Shown here piece after piece: positions 49,893 through 58,589 of a DNA stretch of 64,000 nucleotides. The first letter of the stretch is position 1; the number at the start of each line of letters is the position of its first letter. The notes beneath the pieces are model-generated. The model ran no database searches. It was not told the origin of the DNA and saw only the letters and a program-made list of their open reading frames with translations. The position numbers and the translations under genes are program-made. The stretch is from Gp7-AA6 sp036395755 (GTDB lineage: Bacteria; Acidobacteriota; Thermoanaerobaculia; UBA5066; Gp7-AA6), in contig DASWCZ010000056.1 in assembly GCA_036395755.1 (NCBI GenBank), forward strand, positions 1 to 64,000. Reading direction: 5' to 3'.

Positions 49893-51702
49893 GCTTCTCA
49901 ATCTCACCGTCTTTTTCCTTCACTATCTCGTAGAGTCCCTGGATGGCCGCGAGGGCGACGCCCGACGAGTCGAGCGTGCTGATGGAACGCTCGTCGCTGC
50001 CCAGTCCGAACGCTGCGGAAAAGTCTTGCGCCATCGGTCCGAGGTGCTCGATGTCGCATCCCTCCGCCTTGTAGCTCCAGCGGGTGATCGGCAGCGAGAC
50101 GAGCCGGAAGAGAACGTCCCGTTTATCGACCTGCTGAAAGTTCTCCTTCGAGTCGCGATCGGAGTTGTCCGCCCAGACCCCGCCGATCGTCAGGTGAGCG
50201 CCGGTCGAGGTCCTCAAGAAATCGGTCGCGATGTCGAAGCTCGGTGAGCTCGTCGTTCCGAACCACATTCCGCCCGACGCGCGGACGATGAACTGGTCGG
50301 CGCCGGTCGAGGCGACGTTGGCCGCCGTGCTGTCCCCCCAGACGAAGACGCCCGCGTAGTTCGTTTTGGCTTGTCTTCCCGCGGCGAAGCTGTAGTTTCC
50401 ATTGGCGAAATTGCTGTCGCCGCCGGGAACGGTTGCGCTGATGCCCGAAGCCTCGTTGTTGGTGCCACCACCGATCGCTGATCCGGACCCCCCAGCCATG
50501 TTGTTGGATCCGCCCGCCACCGTGTTCACAGATCCCCCAGCGGCCGTATTGTTCAAGCCACCGCCCACGAAGCCCCTGAATGCAGCGTGGTTGAGTGTGC
50601 CTCCCGCCACGACGGCATCGGTATCGGTCGTGGTGTTGGCACTCCCGCCACCGATGAACGAGTCGGCGCCATTTGCAGTATTGCTGAATCCGCCCGCGAC
50701 GGTTGCGTAGGGATGGTCACTCGTGGTGCCGCTGGCGTCGCCTGCTCTGTTGTTCACCCCTCCGAGCACGGAACCGTAGTCATCAGTGACCCGGTTCGTG
50801 GCGGATAACGTCCCACCTCCCGCGATCGTCGCTCCCAAAGCTCCGCTGGTCACGCTGTTCCCGGACCATCCACCGATGACGTTGGGGCTCGTGGCGTTCG
50901 GCTCGAGCCGCAGCACGCGGGCGTCGCTTACCTTGAGCTCCAGAGCCTGGTTGTCGGTGGTGCCGAGGAAGTTCGTGCCTGCTATCGTGCCGCTGTTGCC
51001 GGTCAGAGACCACGCGGCCCCCGCGCCGGGCGCGGCGATCGTGAGCGTCTGGCCGGAAGGCGTGATCGTGACGTTCGTTCCGGGTGCCAGAGTCACCGCG
51101 CCGGAGAGGTCGTTCAAGGTGTTCACGACGAGCTGCGGCGCGTAGTAGCCGTTGGTGTCGATGATCAGATCCGTTGCCGAGACACCCGCGACCACGGTGA
51201 TCCCGCCGCTGGCTCCCAGCGGCACCACCGCAGCATTGGCGACGGTTTGCCCCGCCACGTAGTTCAGCGTCGAGACCGTCGGCTGAACGCCTCCCTCCGG
51301 ATAGATCACGATGTGGCCGGGACCCTGCGTGTTCGTTACCGTAACGTTCAAAGAGACCGCTTGAGCGGCACCCGAGATGCCGCACTGCCCGGTCAACGTG
51401 AAGCTTCTCGGAACGCCTGCCACGAGGGCCGGAGGTCCGTAAGTGCCGGTAAAGCCATTGCCGCGCGTATCGACGATGCGGCAAGGATTGATTCCGGTGA
51501 AGGGAAGGGGAGGCGTCGGCACCGCCTCGATCGACTCGACGCCGATCGGTGCGTTATCCGAGTTGCCCTTCTCCGGCTTCTGGAACCTCGCCGGAGGGTT
51601 CCAGTACGGCGGCGCCGGCCAGCTGGCGATCTCCTGAGCAAAGGCGATCAGCGGGAAAGACACGACTGCGAACGCGACGGAGAGGCGACGCGCGGAAATC
51701 AT
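49852..51702 (-). CDS. Secreted protein with YadA-head-like repeats and C-terminal S74 (endosialidase chaperone) domain
   Basis: About 616 residues. The start is ATG 51702, which lies 6 bases after AAGGAGG; ATG 51705 would be only 3 away. The signal peptide is about 1-23 (LSVAFAVVSFPLIAFAQ). About 60-190 contain the secreted PCRIVDTRGNGFTG domain. About 290-450 are GG-N-A head-type repeats (GGVNNRAG, AGGFSNTANG, GGGLNNTAAG). About 510-600 hold the S74 chaperone motif NSDRDSKENF and HLGPMAQDFSAAF; the protein then ends in a coiled coil (VKEKDGEIEKLKARLSKLE). S74 domains trimerise fibres and may cleave themselves off. A trimeric surface fibre is likely. Confidence 0.87.
   Translation of the reverse strand: MISARRLSVAFAVVSFPLIAFAQEIASWPAPPYWNPPARFQKPEKGNSDNAPIGVESIEAVPTPPLPFTGINPCRIVDTRGNGFTGTYGPPALVAGVPRSFTLTGQCGISGAAQAVSLNVTVTNTQGPGHIVIYPEGGVQPTVSTLNYVAGQTVANAAVVPLGASGGITVVAGVSATDLIIDTNGYYAPQLVVNTLNDLSGAVTLAPGTNVTITPSGQTLTIAAPGAGAAWSLTGNSGTIAGTNFLGTTDNQALELKVSDARVLRLEPNATSPNVIGGWSGNSVTSGALGATIAGGGTLSATNRVTDDYGSVLGGVNNRAGDASGTTSDHPYATVAGGFSNTANGADSFIGGGSANTTTDTDAVVAGGTLNHAAFRGFVGGGLNNTAAGGSVNTVAGGSNNMAGGSGSAIGGGTNNEASGISATVPGGDSNFANGNYSFAAGRQAKTNYAGVFVWGDSTAANVASTGADQFIVRASGGMWFGTTSSPSFDIATDFLRTSTGAHLTIGGVWADNSDRDSKENFQQVDKRDVLFRLVSLPITRWSYKAEGCDIEHLGPMAQDFSAAFGLGSDERSISTLDSSGVALAAIQGLYEIVKEKDGEIEKLKARLSKLESALK
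50380..50840 (-). repeat. Imperfect tandem repeats encoding YadA-head-like motifs
   Basis: Within the S74-protein gene, about nine degenerate units of roughly 40-50 bases each encode a GG(G/F/V)xNxAxG core. The DNA is diverged between units, so the conservation is at protein level. Confidence 0.7.
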
Positions 51703-51806
51703 CATCTTCCTCCTTGGTGGAAGTGAGGTTCGGAGGCCGCCTGTATTCTGACTCCCCCGAAGGCTGTGCTGTCTCTTGGACAAAAGTCGCAGGCGGCCTC
51801 AGCAAC

Positions 51807-52712
51807 TCAGAAGAGAGTCTTTTGAGGCGCCTCCTCACTGCGCGTCGCGCCCGAAATCGACGGGTACGCCTCTCTCAAGCTCTCCGGAACCGCGCGCCTC
51901 TCGCCGATCAACATCTGCTGGAGTTGCAGCGCGTTCGCCACGGCCTGGCCGCGGAAGTGGTTGTTCATGACCGCGAACGCGTTCGCGTCGGCCCTCCGCG
52001 CCCGGCCCTCGCGGATCCGCTCCGCCCAGGGCTCGAGCTCTCTCTCGGAATAGAGGTAGTTGTAGCGCTCCTCGTTCGATGTGTTCGGTCCGAACCACTT
52101 CGCCGCGTTTCGACCATGGAAGCGGTAGTACGCGACGGGAGCGGTCACGTAGGAAGTCCCGGGTAGGTTTCCTTTCAGGCGCGGCTGATCGATGTTGACG
52201 AATGCGATACTCCTGTCTTCGAGGAATCGCAGCGTCTCCGGGGTGTTCCACGAGAAGTGGCGGAACTCGGCGGCCATCGGGAACGTTCCGAACCGCTCGA
52301 AGATCTTCTCGAGCACTTCGCGGTTCTCCGCAGTCCAATGGAAAGACATCGGCACCTGCACGAGCACGCATCCGAGCCGCCCGGCTTCCGCGAGCGCCCC
52401 CATTGCGCCCGCGACCGCTCGTTCGTCCTGCCCGGTGGCGTTGCGTTCGTGCGTGAACGCCCGGTACAGCTTCGCGGTGAAGAGAAACCGGGGGTTGTGC
52501 GCCACGCGCCGCGTCCAGTCGCGCGCCATGGACGGCGGAGGGATCCGGTAGAAGGTCGAGTTGATCTCGCTCGTGTCGAAGAGCGAAGCCATGAACTCGA
52601 GGCGGTCGAAGCCCCTTCCCGCCGGCGGATAGACGATCCCCTCCCAGTCCTTGTACATCCAGCCGGCCGTGCCGATCCGCACGAGTCCGGGTCCGCCTGC
52701 CTCCGTGCTCAC
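51807..52712 (-). CDS. DUF72 domain protein
   Basis: 301 residues, a longer relative of the DUF72 protein at 8362: VRIGTAGWMYKDWEGIVYPP, EINSTFYRIPPPSMARDW, FLFTAKLYRAFTHER, AAEFRHFSWNTPET and YYRFHGRNAAKWFG. Function unknown for the family. GTG 52712 overlaps the stop of the TonB-C lipoprotein gene as GTGA, so it ends the operon that begins with the E2 gene. Confidence 0.9.
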   Translation of the reverse strand: MSTEAGGPGLVRIGTAGWMYKDWEGIVYPPAGRGFDRLEFMASLFDTSEINSTFYRIPPPSMARDWTRRVAHNPRFLFTAKLYRAFTHERNATGQDERAVAGAMGALAEAGRLGCVLVQVPMSFHWTAENREVLEKIFERFGTFPMAAEFRHFSWNTPETLRFLEDRSIAFVNIDQPRLKGNLPGTSYVTAPVAYYRFHGRNAAKWFGPNTSNEERYNYLYSERELEPWAERIREGRARRADANAFAVMNNHFRGQAVANALQLQQMLIGERRAVPESLREAYPSISGATRSEEAPQKTLF

Positions 52713-53434
52713 TCGGCGCCGCAGGCGTTGACGAGAGCGGAGCTCTCGTCCTCCGCCACGGTGAACCCTCCCTCGGCGATCGCGCGGTCATTCTGCTGGA
52801 GCCTCAAGCGGTACTCGCCCGGTTTCGAAAAGAAGTCTCCGGTTTTCACCGTGATCCGGAACCGTTTCGAATCGATCCTTCCCGCCGGGACGAGCACGCG
52901 GGTCGCGCCGCCCGGCGCAATCGCGACCACCGAGACTTCCGCGGGCGGGGCGGAGGCGACGTCCCCCGCGAGGGTTACGCGGTGCACGACGGCCGTGAGC
53001 TGCCACCGCGCCCGGACCGGCTCGTCTCCCGGCACGAACGCCGTCACCCGGTTGCGAGCCGGAGACGATTCGATGTTCTTCGGGACGCCGAACGGGACCC
53101 GCATCCAGAAGCGCGTGCCCACCGGTTTGCCGTCGAGCGTCGCCGGATAGAAGCTCCCGGCGCGCAGGGCCGCGTCCGACGCGAGGGCGAAGAGCATGAA
53201 GGTGGTTCCGACGATCCGAACGTCCCGGACCCTTCCCGATCGATCGACGAGCACCTCGTGGGTCGATTCCCCGCTCATCTGCGCTCTTCGGGCGGGAGGC
53301 GGGTACTCGGGCGCGCGGAGCATCTTCGGGCGCGCTGCCACGAAACCGGCGCAGGAAGCCTCGCGCGGGGCCGTTCGCGTCGAGCAGCCGGCCGCCGCCG
53401 CGACGAGAAGGAGTGCGACAGCCCGGCGCGCTAT
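52709..53434 (-). CDS. Lipoprotein with TonB C-terminal-like domain
   Basis: About 241 residues. The protein is clear from its lipoprotein signal (RRAVALLLVAAAAGCS, lipobox AAGC) and TonB-C-like region (EYPPPARRAQMSGESTHEVLVDRSGRVRDVRIV ... SFYPATLDGKPVGTRFWMRVPF). About 95 further residues of beta-rich sequence follow. No ATG, GTG or TTG stands where the signal must start. ATA 53434, overlapping the preceding TAG stop, gives an ideal 17-residue signal peptide. The next regular start (GTG inside GFVAARP) lies after the lipobox. Start uncertain. Role unknown; the pairing with the next-door TonB-C protein suggests they work together. Confidence 0.72.
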   Translation of the reverse strand: MARRAVALLLVAAAAGCSTRTAPREASCAGFVAARPKMLRAPEYPPPARRAQMSGESTHEVLVDRSGRVRDVRIVGTTFMLFALASDAALRAGSFYPATLDGKPVGTRFWMRVPFGVPKNIESSPARNRVTAFVPGDEPVRARWQLTAVVHRVTLAGDVASAPPAEVSVVAIAPGGATRVLVPAGRIDSKRFRITVKTGDFFSKPGEYRLRLQQNDRAIAEGGFTVAEDESSALVNACGAE

Positions 53435-54180
53435 TGCTTCCGCAGCGCCGCCGCGAAGTCGAAGCGCGAGGGATCGCGGGCGAGCCAGAACTGCCCTCCA
53501 CCCGCTTCGTGGCCGTCCGCGAGAAATCGCAAGGTCCACACGCCCTCCTCCCAGTCCGCGCCCACGGGCGCCACCACCGATACGCGGGCGTCCGTGGCGT
53601 TGGCCGGTACGGCCACCGGGCTCTCGAAAACGATGTACGGTCGTCCGGTGGGCGACGTCGCTTCGACTCGCACCGTCATCTTCCTCGCCTTCGATTGCGG
53701 CTCGACGTCCAGCACTGCCTCCGCTCGCAGCTTCGGATCGATGCCGCGGCGAATCGGGAAACCCTCCGGCGCCGTCTTCGTTCCGGAGGCGTCGGCGGGA
53801 AAGACGGGCAGATCTCCCAGGATCGGCTGGGGAATCGCTCCGCGCTTGCTGTTCTTCACCCGGAAGCGCACTCCGACGTTGGCGGCGATCTCGACGGGCT
53901 TGCCGTCGCGCGTCGCCGGCTTGAACCGCCACGCCGAGACGGCAGCCATCGCGGGGTCGATGAAACCGGGAAAGCTCGCCGCGAGCGGCCGGAGGTTCTG
54001 GATCAACCCCTGCTTGTCGATGCGGCCGACCAGGAGAACGTTTCCCTGCTGCTGGCTCTTGAGCAACGTCTCCGGATACACCGCCTCCTGGTATTTCTGG
54101 ATCTCCGCTCCTCTCATCTGCGCGAATCCGGAGACTCCGCCGAGAAAGAGAGCTCCGAGAACAAGAGCCGACCGCTTCAA
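53431..54180 (-). CDS. Secreted protein with TonB C-terminal-like domain
   Basis: 249 residues from TTG 54180, overlapping the lipA stop as TTGA. A signal peptide (RSALVLGALFLGGVSGFAQ) is followed at once by a TonB-C-like domain (YPETLLKSQQQGNVLLVGRIDKQGLIQNLRPL ... AMAAVSAWRFKPATRDGKPVEI). An unassigned beta-rich C-terminal half follows. It lacks the N-terminal anchor and Pro-rich spacer of true TonB, so energy transduction is unlikely. Context with lipA/lipB gives no clear role. Confidence 0.8.
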   Translation of the reverse strand: MKRSALVLGALFLGGVSGFAQMRGAEIQKYQEAVYPETLLKSQQQGNVLLVGRIDKQGLIQNLRPLAASFPGFIDPAMAAVSAWRFKPATRDGKPVEIAANVGVRFRVKNSKRGAIPQPILGDLPVFPADASGTKTAPEGFPIRRGIDPKLRAEAVLDVEPQSKARKMTVRVEATSPTGRPYIVFESPVAVPANATDARVSVVAPVGADWEEGVWTLRFLADGHEAGGGQFWLARDPSRFDFAAALRKQ

Positions 54181-55082
54181 GCCGGGACCGCCTCGAGCGC
54201 GCGGCGGGCATGGTACGAGGAGCGGACGAGCGGTCCGGCCTCGACCCGGAGGAAGCCCATCGCTTCTCCTTCGCGGCGAAGCGCCTCGAACTCGTCCGGC
54301 GTGTAGTACCGCTCGACGGGAAGCCGCCGCTCGTGCGGCTGAAGGTACTGGCCGATCGTCGCGATGTCGCACCCCGCGGACTTGAGGTCGGCGAGAGCCC
54401 GCACGAGCTCGTCTTTTGTCTCGCCGAGCCCGACCATCACTCCGGACTTCGTCCGCATTCCGCTCGCGCTCTCGCGACGAATCGCGTCGGCCCGCCGGAG
54501 CAGCTCGAGTGACCGCTCGTAGCGGGCCTGAGGTCGGACGCGCCGGTAGAGGCGCGCGACCGACTCGAGATTGTGATTGAGGATTTCCGGCGCCTCGTCG
54601 AGGACGATCCCGAGAGCGCTCCAGTTCCCGCAGAAGTCGGGGATCAACACCTCGATCGTGCATCCGGGGACCCGCCGGCGGATGGCGCGGATCGTCTCCG
54701 CGAAATGCGAGGCGCCGCCGTCGGAGAGATCGTCGCGGTTGACCGACGTCACCACTGCGTGGGAGAGGCCGAGCTCGCGAACCGCCTCGGCCACCCTTTC
54801 CGGCTCCTCGGCGTCGAGTGGGCCCGGCGCGCCTTTCCCAACGGCGCAGAAGCCGCAGGTCCGCGTGCAGACGTCTCCCATGAGCATGAACGTCGCCGTG
54901 CGCTCGCGTGCCCAGCACTCGTGGATGTTCGGACAGCGCGCCTCCTCGCAGACGGTCACGAGCGAAAGGCGCCGCATCATCGCGCGGACCTCCTCGTACT
55001 CGCCGGTCGTCGACAGCCGCACCTTCAACCAGGGCGGCCGCTCGAGACGCGAAGCGTGTGGAAGAACGGGCAGGCCGCTCAT
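54177..55082 (-). CDS. lipA: Lipoyl synthase
   Basis: A 301-residue radical SAM enzyme inserting two sulfurs into octanoyl groups on carrier proteins. The auxiliary cluster cysteines are in VCEEARCPNIHECW and the radical SAM cluster in CTRTCGFCAVGKG. SVNRDDLSDGGASHFAETI, LNHNLESVARLYRRVRP and the GIMVGLGET-like KSGVMVGLGETKDE follow. ATG 55082 overlaps the lipB stop as ATGA. Its likely client, the E2 acyltransferase, is three genes upstream in the same direction. Confidence 0.97.
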   Translation of the reverse strand: MSGLPVLPHASRLERPPWLKVRLSTTGEYEEVRAMMRRLSLVTVCEEARCPNIHECWARERTATFMLMGDVCTRTCGFCAVGKGAPGPLDAEEPERVAEAVRELGLSHAVVTSVNRDDLSDGGASHFAETIRAIRRRVPGCTIEVLIPDFCGNWSALGIVLDEAPEILNHNLESVARLYRRVRPQARYERSLELLRRADAIRRESASGMRTKSGVMVGLGETKDELVRALADLKSAGCDIATIGQYLQPHERRLPVERYYTPDEFEALRREGEAMGFLRVEAGPLVRSSYHARRALEAVPA

Positions 55083-55786
55083 CCGCCGACGGCCCCGGTC
55101 TCCCGCCCGAACACCTCCGCGAACCGCGAAACGAGCCGTGAGGCGACCTCGCGGACCTCGGCGTGGAAGCCCGCCACCCGCTCGATCGAGGTCACCCCGC
55201 CGTCGCTGATTCCGCAGGGCACGATCCCGCGGAAATAGGGGAGAGGCTCGTCGGTCACGTTCAACGCGAACCCGTGTGTCGTGATCCAGCGGGAGATGTG
55301 AACCCCGATCGCCGCGATCTTGTCGTTGCCGACCCAGACGGAGGAGACGCGCTCGCGGGCGGTCGATCGGCCCGCCGAAACGCCGAGGTCGGCGAGGGTC
55401 CGGAGGAGGACTTCCTCCAGGTCGCGGACGTAACGGCGGACGTCCCGACGATCCGGATCGAGGTTCAGGATCGGATAGCCGACGAGCTGACCCGGACCGT
55501 GGTAAGTGACCTTGCCGCCCCGGTCCGCAAGGACGAGGTCGATCTCGAGCTCCCGCCGCCTCTCCGGCGTGAAGAGCACGTCCGCGGCCGAAGCGTTCCG
55601 GCCGAGCGTGAAGACCGGCTCGTGTTCGAGGAGGAAGAGGGTCTCCGGTCCGCCCCTCGCCACGCGGGCGGCCGCCTCTCTCTGGAGCACGAGCGCGCGT
55701 TCGTAGCCGATCCGTCCGAGCCAGATCGCCTCGACGCGCCGCGGCCCGGCAGGGACCCGCTCCGGCATCGGGACGGCGACCTTCAT
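55079..55786 (-). CDS. lipB: Octanoyl-ACP:protein octanoyltransferase
   Basis: About 235 residues. Family motifs: LLEHEPVFTLGRNAS, DRGGKVTYHGPGQLVGYPIL, the catalytic lysine in GNDKIAAIGVHISRWIT, THGFALNV, and the catalytic cysteine in FRGIVPCGISDGGVTS. It transfers octanoate from acyl carrier protein to lipoyl domains, the substrate for LipA. ATG 55786 overlaps the GT-C gene stop as ATGA; ATG 55795 is the alternative. Confidence 0.96.
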   Translation of the reverse strand: MKVAVPMPERVPAGPRRVEAIWLGRIGYERALVLQREAAARVARGGPETLFLLEHEPVFTLGRNASAADVLFTPERRRELEIDLVLADRGGKVTYHGPGQLVGYPILNLDPDRRDVRRYVRDLEEVLLRTLADLGVSAGRSTARERVSSVWVGNDKIAAIGVHISRWITTHGFALNVTDEPLPYFRGIVPCGISDGGVTSIERVAGFHAEVREVASRLVSRFAEVFGRETGAVGG

Positions 55787-56943
55787 CGTGTCCATCGGGA
55801 AAGAAGTGTATCGCCCGCGCCGAAAACTCCGTACAGGAGGAGAACCGGATCCCAGTACGGGACGCGGAAGCGCCAGACGACGAGGATGACGACGTGCACG
55901 GCCATCGAGACCGCGAGGACCGCGAGGACGAACGCGCGGACTCCCGGCCGCGGCGCCGAAACGAATCCGACGACGGCGAGCACGTACAGCACGAGAAAGT
56001 ACGTTCCGGTCGCGGCGACGACGACCGGCGGCCAGAACCAGGGCGTCGGGTAGGGCCGCAGCCATTCCCACGCCTTCCGCAGCAGGAGCCGCGCCCAGCC
56101 GGCGGGGTCCGCTCGGCGCTCCGCGACGGCGCGCCCTATGAAAGCGCGGGCCCGTTCGAAAGGCGAATTGAGTCCGCGCGCGCGAAGCTCCTCGGTCTGT
56201 CGCTGCATGTCGCGGTGGAGTGCTTCGACCCAGCGAAGATATTCCGCGCGGCTCTCGACGTCGAAGAACCGAACGGCCCAGTCGGAGTTCCCCTGGTAGA
56301 ACGTGCTTCCGGCGGCGTCGTTGATCGGGACGATCTCTCCGAAGACGGCGGCGTTCCGCGCGATCCAGGGGGCGAGGGCGAGGGCGAACCCGAGGAGTCC
56401 CGCCGCCGCGAGATGAGCCCGCGCGCGAAACGGATACCGCCGGTCGAAGAGAGGCGCCGTGAGAAATGGGAAGAGCGCGAGCGCGGAGGCGCGGGTCAGC
56501 GCGGCGAGCGCGAGGACGGCGCCGGCGCCGAGTGCGAGCGTCGTCGACGGGCGGTCGGTTGCTGCCAGAAGGAGGAACGCGGCGGCGAGCAAAAGTGTCG
56601 TGAACAGCGGTTCGCTCTGGATGTCGGCGGAGTACCAGAGGAAGACCGGATGGAGCGCTCCCGCGACGCCCGTCGCGAGCGCGATTCCGCGCCGGCGGAA
56701 GATCCGCGCGGACAGAAGGGCGAGGAGGGGCGCGACGAACGATCCCACCGCGGCCGTGACGATCTTCGCGAGAGCGACGGCGTCCGGCCGGCCGAGGGTC
56801 GTGACGGCGAGAAAGAACGGGTAGCCCGGCGCGCGAAAGTAGAAAGGCTCCGAGGAAGTCGGATAGCGGCCGAGCCGCGCGATTTCGGTCGCCGCGGAGA
56901 GATAAGCGGTGGCGTCTCCGAAACGGACGGTCGAGAAGCCCAC
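55783..56943 (-). CDS. GT-C (ArnT/PMT-like) membrane glycosyltransferase
   Basis: At least 386 residues and about nine helices. The GT-C acidic loop is VRFGDATAYLSAATEIARLGRYPTSSEPFYFRAPGYPFFLA, with GDA-x-Y and RxPGYP as in the family; QSEPLFTTLLLAAAFLLLA follows. GTG 56943 is the first regular start, but the sequence before it in frame (ALLGLFALALAARLAAVAAV) is evidently the first membrane helix. The real start is therefore upstream, between 56944 and about 57069, where only non-standard codons occur. It sits between the E2 gene and lipB. Confidence 0.82.
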   Translation of the reverse strand: MGFSTVRFGDATAYLSAATEIARLGRYPTSSEPFYFRAPGYPFFLAVTTLGRPDAVALAKIVTAAVGSFVAPLLALLSARIFRRRGIALATGVAGALHPVFLWYSADIQSEPLFTTLLLAAAFLLLAATDRPSTTLALGAGAVLALAALTRASALALFPFLTAPLFDRRYPFRARAHLAAAGLLGFALALAPWIARNAAVFGEIVPINDAAGSTFYQGNSDWAVRFFDVESRAEYLRWVEALHRDMQRQTEELRARGLNSPFERARAFIGRAVAERRADPAGWARLLLRKAWEWLRPYPTPWFWPPVVVAATGTYFLVLYVLAVVGFVSAPRPGVRAFVLAVLAVSMAVHVVILVVWRFRVPYWDPVLLLYGVFGAGDTLLSRWTR

Positions 56944-57052
56944 CGCGGCGACCGCCGCGAGGCGCGCGGCAAGCGCCAGAGCGAAGAGACCAAGAAGCGC
57001 CTTCCCGCCGAGCCGCGGCGGCGCCGAGGGGCCCGTCGAGAGCGGAGAGGCC

Positions 57053-58570
57053 CTATCCCAGATCGAACTCGGCCTTCTCGAGCGTCTTCTTCACCGCTCC
57101 TAAGAAACGGTCGGCGTCGGCGCCGTCGATCAGGCGGTGATCGAAGGAGAGTGCCAGGAATCCCACGGTCCGGATCGCGAGCGCGTCGTTGCCGTTCTCG
57201 TCGTTGACGACGACCGGGCGCTTCTCGATCGTCCCGACTCCCAGGATCCCGACCTGCGGTTGCGGAATGATCGGCGTTCCGAAGAGCGAGCCGAACACGC
57301 CCGGATTCGTCACGGTAAACGTGCCGCCCTGGATCTCTTCCGGCTTCAGTCGCTTCGTTCGAGCGCGCTCGGCGAGGTCCTGCCCCGCGCGGGCGAGACC
57401 GAGAATCGACTTCTCGTCGGCGTGCTTGATGACCGGCACGATCAGGCCCCAGTCGAGCGCTACCGCCATCCCCAGGTGGATGTCCTTGTGGTAGACGATG
57501 TTGTCGCCGTCGATCGAAGCATTGACTTGAGGGAACTCCTTCAAGGCCTGGATCGCGGCGCGGAAGATGAACGGCAGATACGTGAGCTTCACGCCGTTCT
57601 TCTCCAGGAACGCATCCTTGTGCCGCTCCCGCAGCTTCGCGATGTTCGTGTAATCGACCTGGAAGACCGTCGTGACGTGCGCCGACGTGCGCTTCGACAG
57701 GATCATGTTCTCGGCGGTGATCTTCCGGATCTTCGTCATCGGGACCACTTCGTCACGGTCTGTGACCGCGAGCGCGGGGCGCGGCGCGGGCTCGGCCGCC
57801 GGCAGACGCGCAGGCTGGCCGACCTGGGCCGGTGGCGCGCTCGGAGCGGAAGCGACCGACGCGACAGATCCCGCCGCCGGCGCTCCCGCGACCTTGCGGT
57901 TCTCCAGGAACGAGAGGATGTCGTTCTTCGTCACCCGGTTGTAGATTCCCGTTCCCTCGACCTCGCGGATGTCGAGGCCCTGTTCCTGCGCGATCTTTCG
58001 GACGAGCGGGGAGGAGCGCTGGCGAATCCTTTCCTCGATCGACTCGATCCGCGCGCCGGGGGGCTCGGCCGCCACGGCGGCCGCGGGCTGCGGAGAAGTC
58101 GGCAGGGCGGCCGCCGGAGGGGTCGTCGGCTGCGGTCGAGAGGGTTGGAGCTCGGGTTCGGGCTCCGGTTGCTGAGCGGCAGCCGCGGGGGGAACCGGAG
58201 GTGCAGCCGCCTGCGTGGAAGGAGGAGTACTCGCGGGCGCGGCAGGGGGGGCTGCGGGCGCGGCCGGCGCCGGCTCCGGGGGCGCAGCCTCGGCCGGCTT
58301 TTGCGCCGCGGCGCCGGGGGTAACGGCCTCTGCCGCTTGACCGATCGAGCCGACGACCGTGTTGATCGGGACGGTCTCGCCTTCGCCGACCTTGATCTCG
58401 ACGAGCGTCCCGGCGACCGGGGACGGAATCTCCGCGTCGACCTTGTCGGTGGAGATCTCGAAGATCGGCTCGTCTCTCTTGACGGGATCGCCCACCTTCT
58501 TCAGCCACTTGGTGATGGTGCCCTCGGCGATCGACTCGCCCATCTGGGGCATGATGATGTCCGTCGCCAT
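57053..58570 (-). CDS. 2-oxoacid dehydrogenase E2 component (dihydrolipoamide acyltransferase)
   Basis: 505 residues. About 1-80 are a lipoyl domain with the acceptor lysine in EISTDKVDAEIPSP. About 90-185 are an Ala/Pro-rich linker. About 190-230 form the peripheral subunit-binding domain (SSPLVRKIAQEQGLDIREVEGTG). About 265-505 are the catalytic domain ending in FDHRLIDGADADRFLGAV with the active His and Asp. The substrate (2-oxoglutarate, pyruvate or branched-chain) cannot be assigned; no E1 gene is nearby. ATG 58570 follows GGAGGAG. Confidence 0.95.
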   Translation of the reverse strand: MATDIIMPQMGESIAEGTITKWLKKVGDPVKRDEPIFEISTDKVDAEIPSPVAGTLVEIKVGEGETVPINTVVGSIGQAAEAVTPGAAAQKPAEAAPPEPAPAAPAAPPAAPASTPPSTQAAAPPVPPAAAAQQPEPEPELQPSRPQPTTPPAAALPTSPQPAAAVAAEPPGARIESIEERIRQRSSPLVRKIAQEQGLDIREVEGTGIYNRVTKNDILSFLENRKVAGAPAAGSVASVASAPSAPPAQVGQPARLPAAEPAPRPALAVTDRDEVVPMTKIRKITAENMILSKRTSAHVTTVFQVDYTNIAKLRERHKDAFLEKNGVKLTYLPFIFRAAIQALKEFPQVNASIDGDNIVYHKDIHLGMAVALDWGLIVPVIKHADEKSILGLARAGQDLAERARTKRLKPEEIQGGTFTVTNPGVFGSLFGTPIIPQPQVGILGVGTIEKRPVVVNDENGNDALAIRTVGFLALSFDHRLIDGADADRFLGAVKKTLEKAEFDLG

Positions 58571-58589
58571 CCAAGCTCCTCCGCGAACG

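Noticed and set aside
50380..50840. Repeats resembling a CRISPR-like array
   Set aside because: The units are degenerate, in frame and encode a known head-repeat motif; there are no identical repeats or unique spacers and no cas genes.
49852..51702. S74 domain as evidence of a prophage
   Set aside because: No capsid, terminase, tail, integrase or lysis genes are nearby, and the protein has a bacterial signal peptide.
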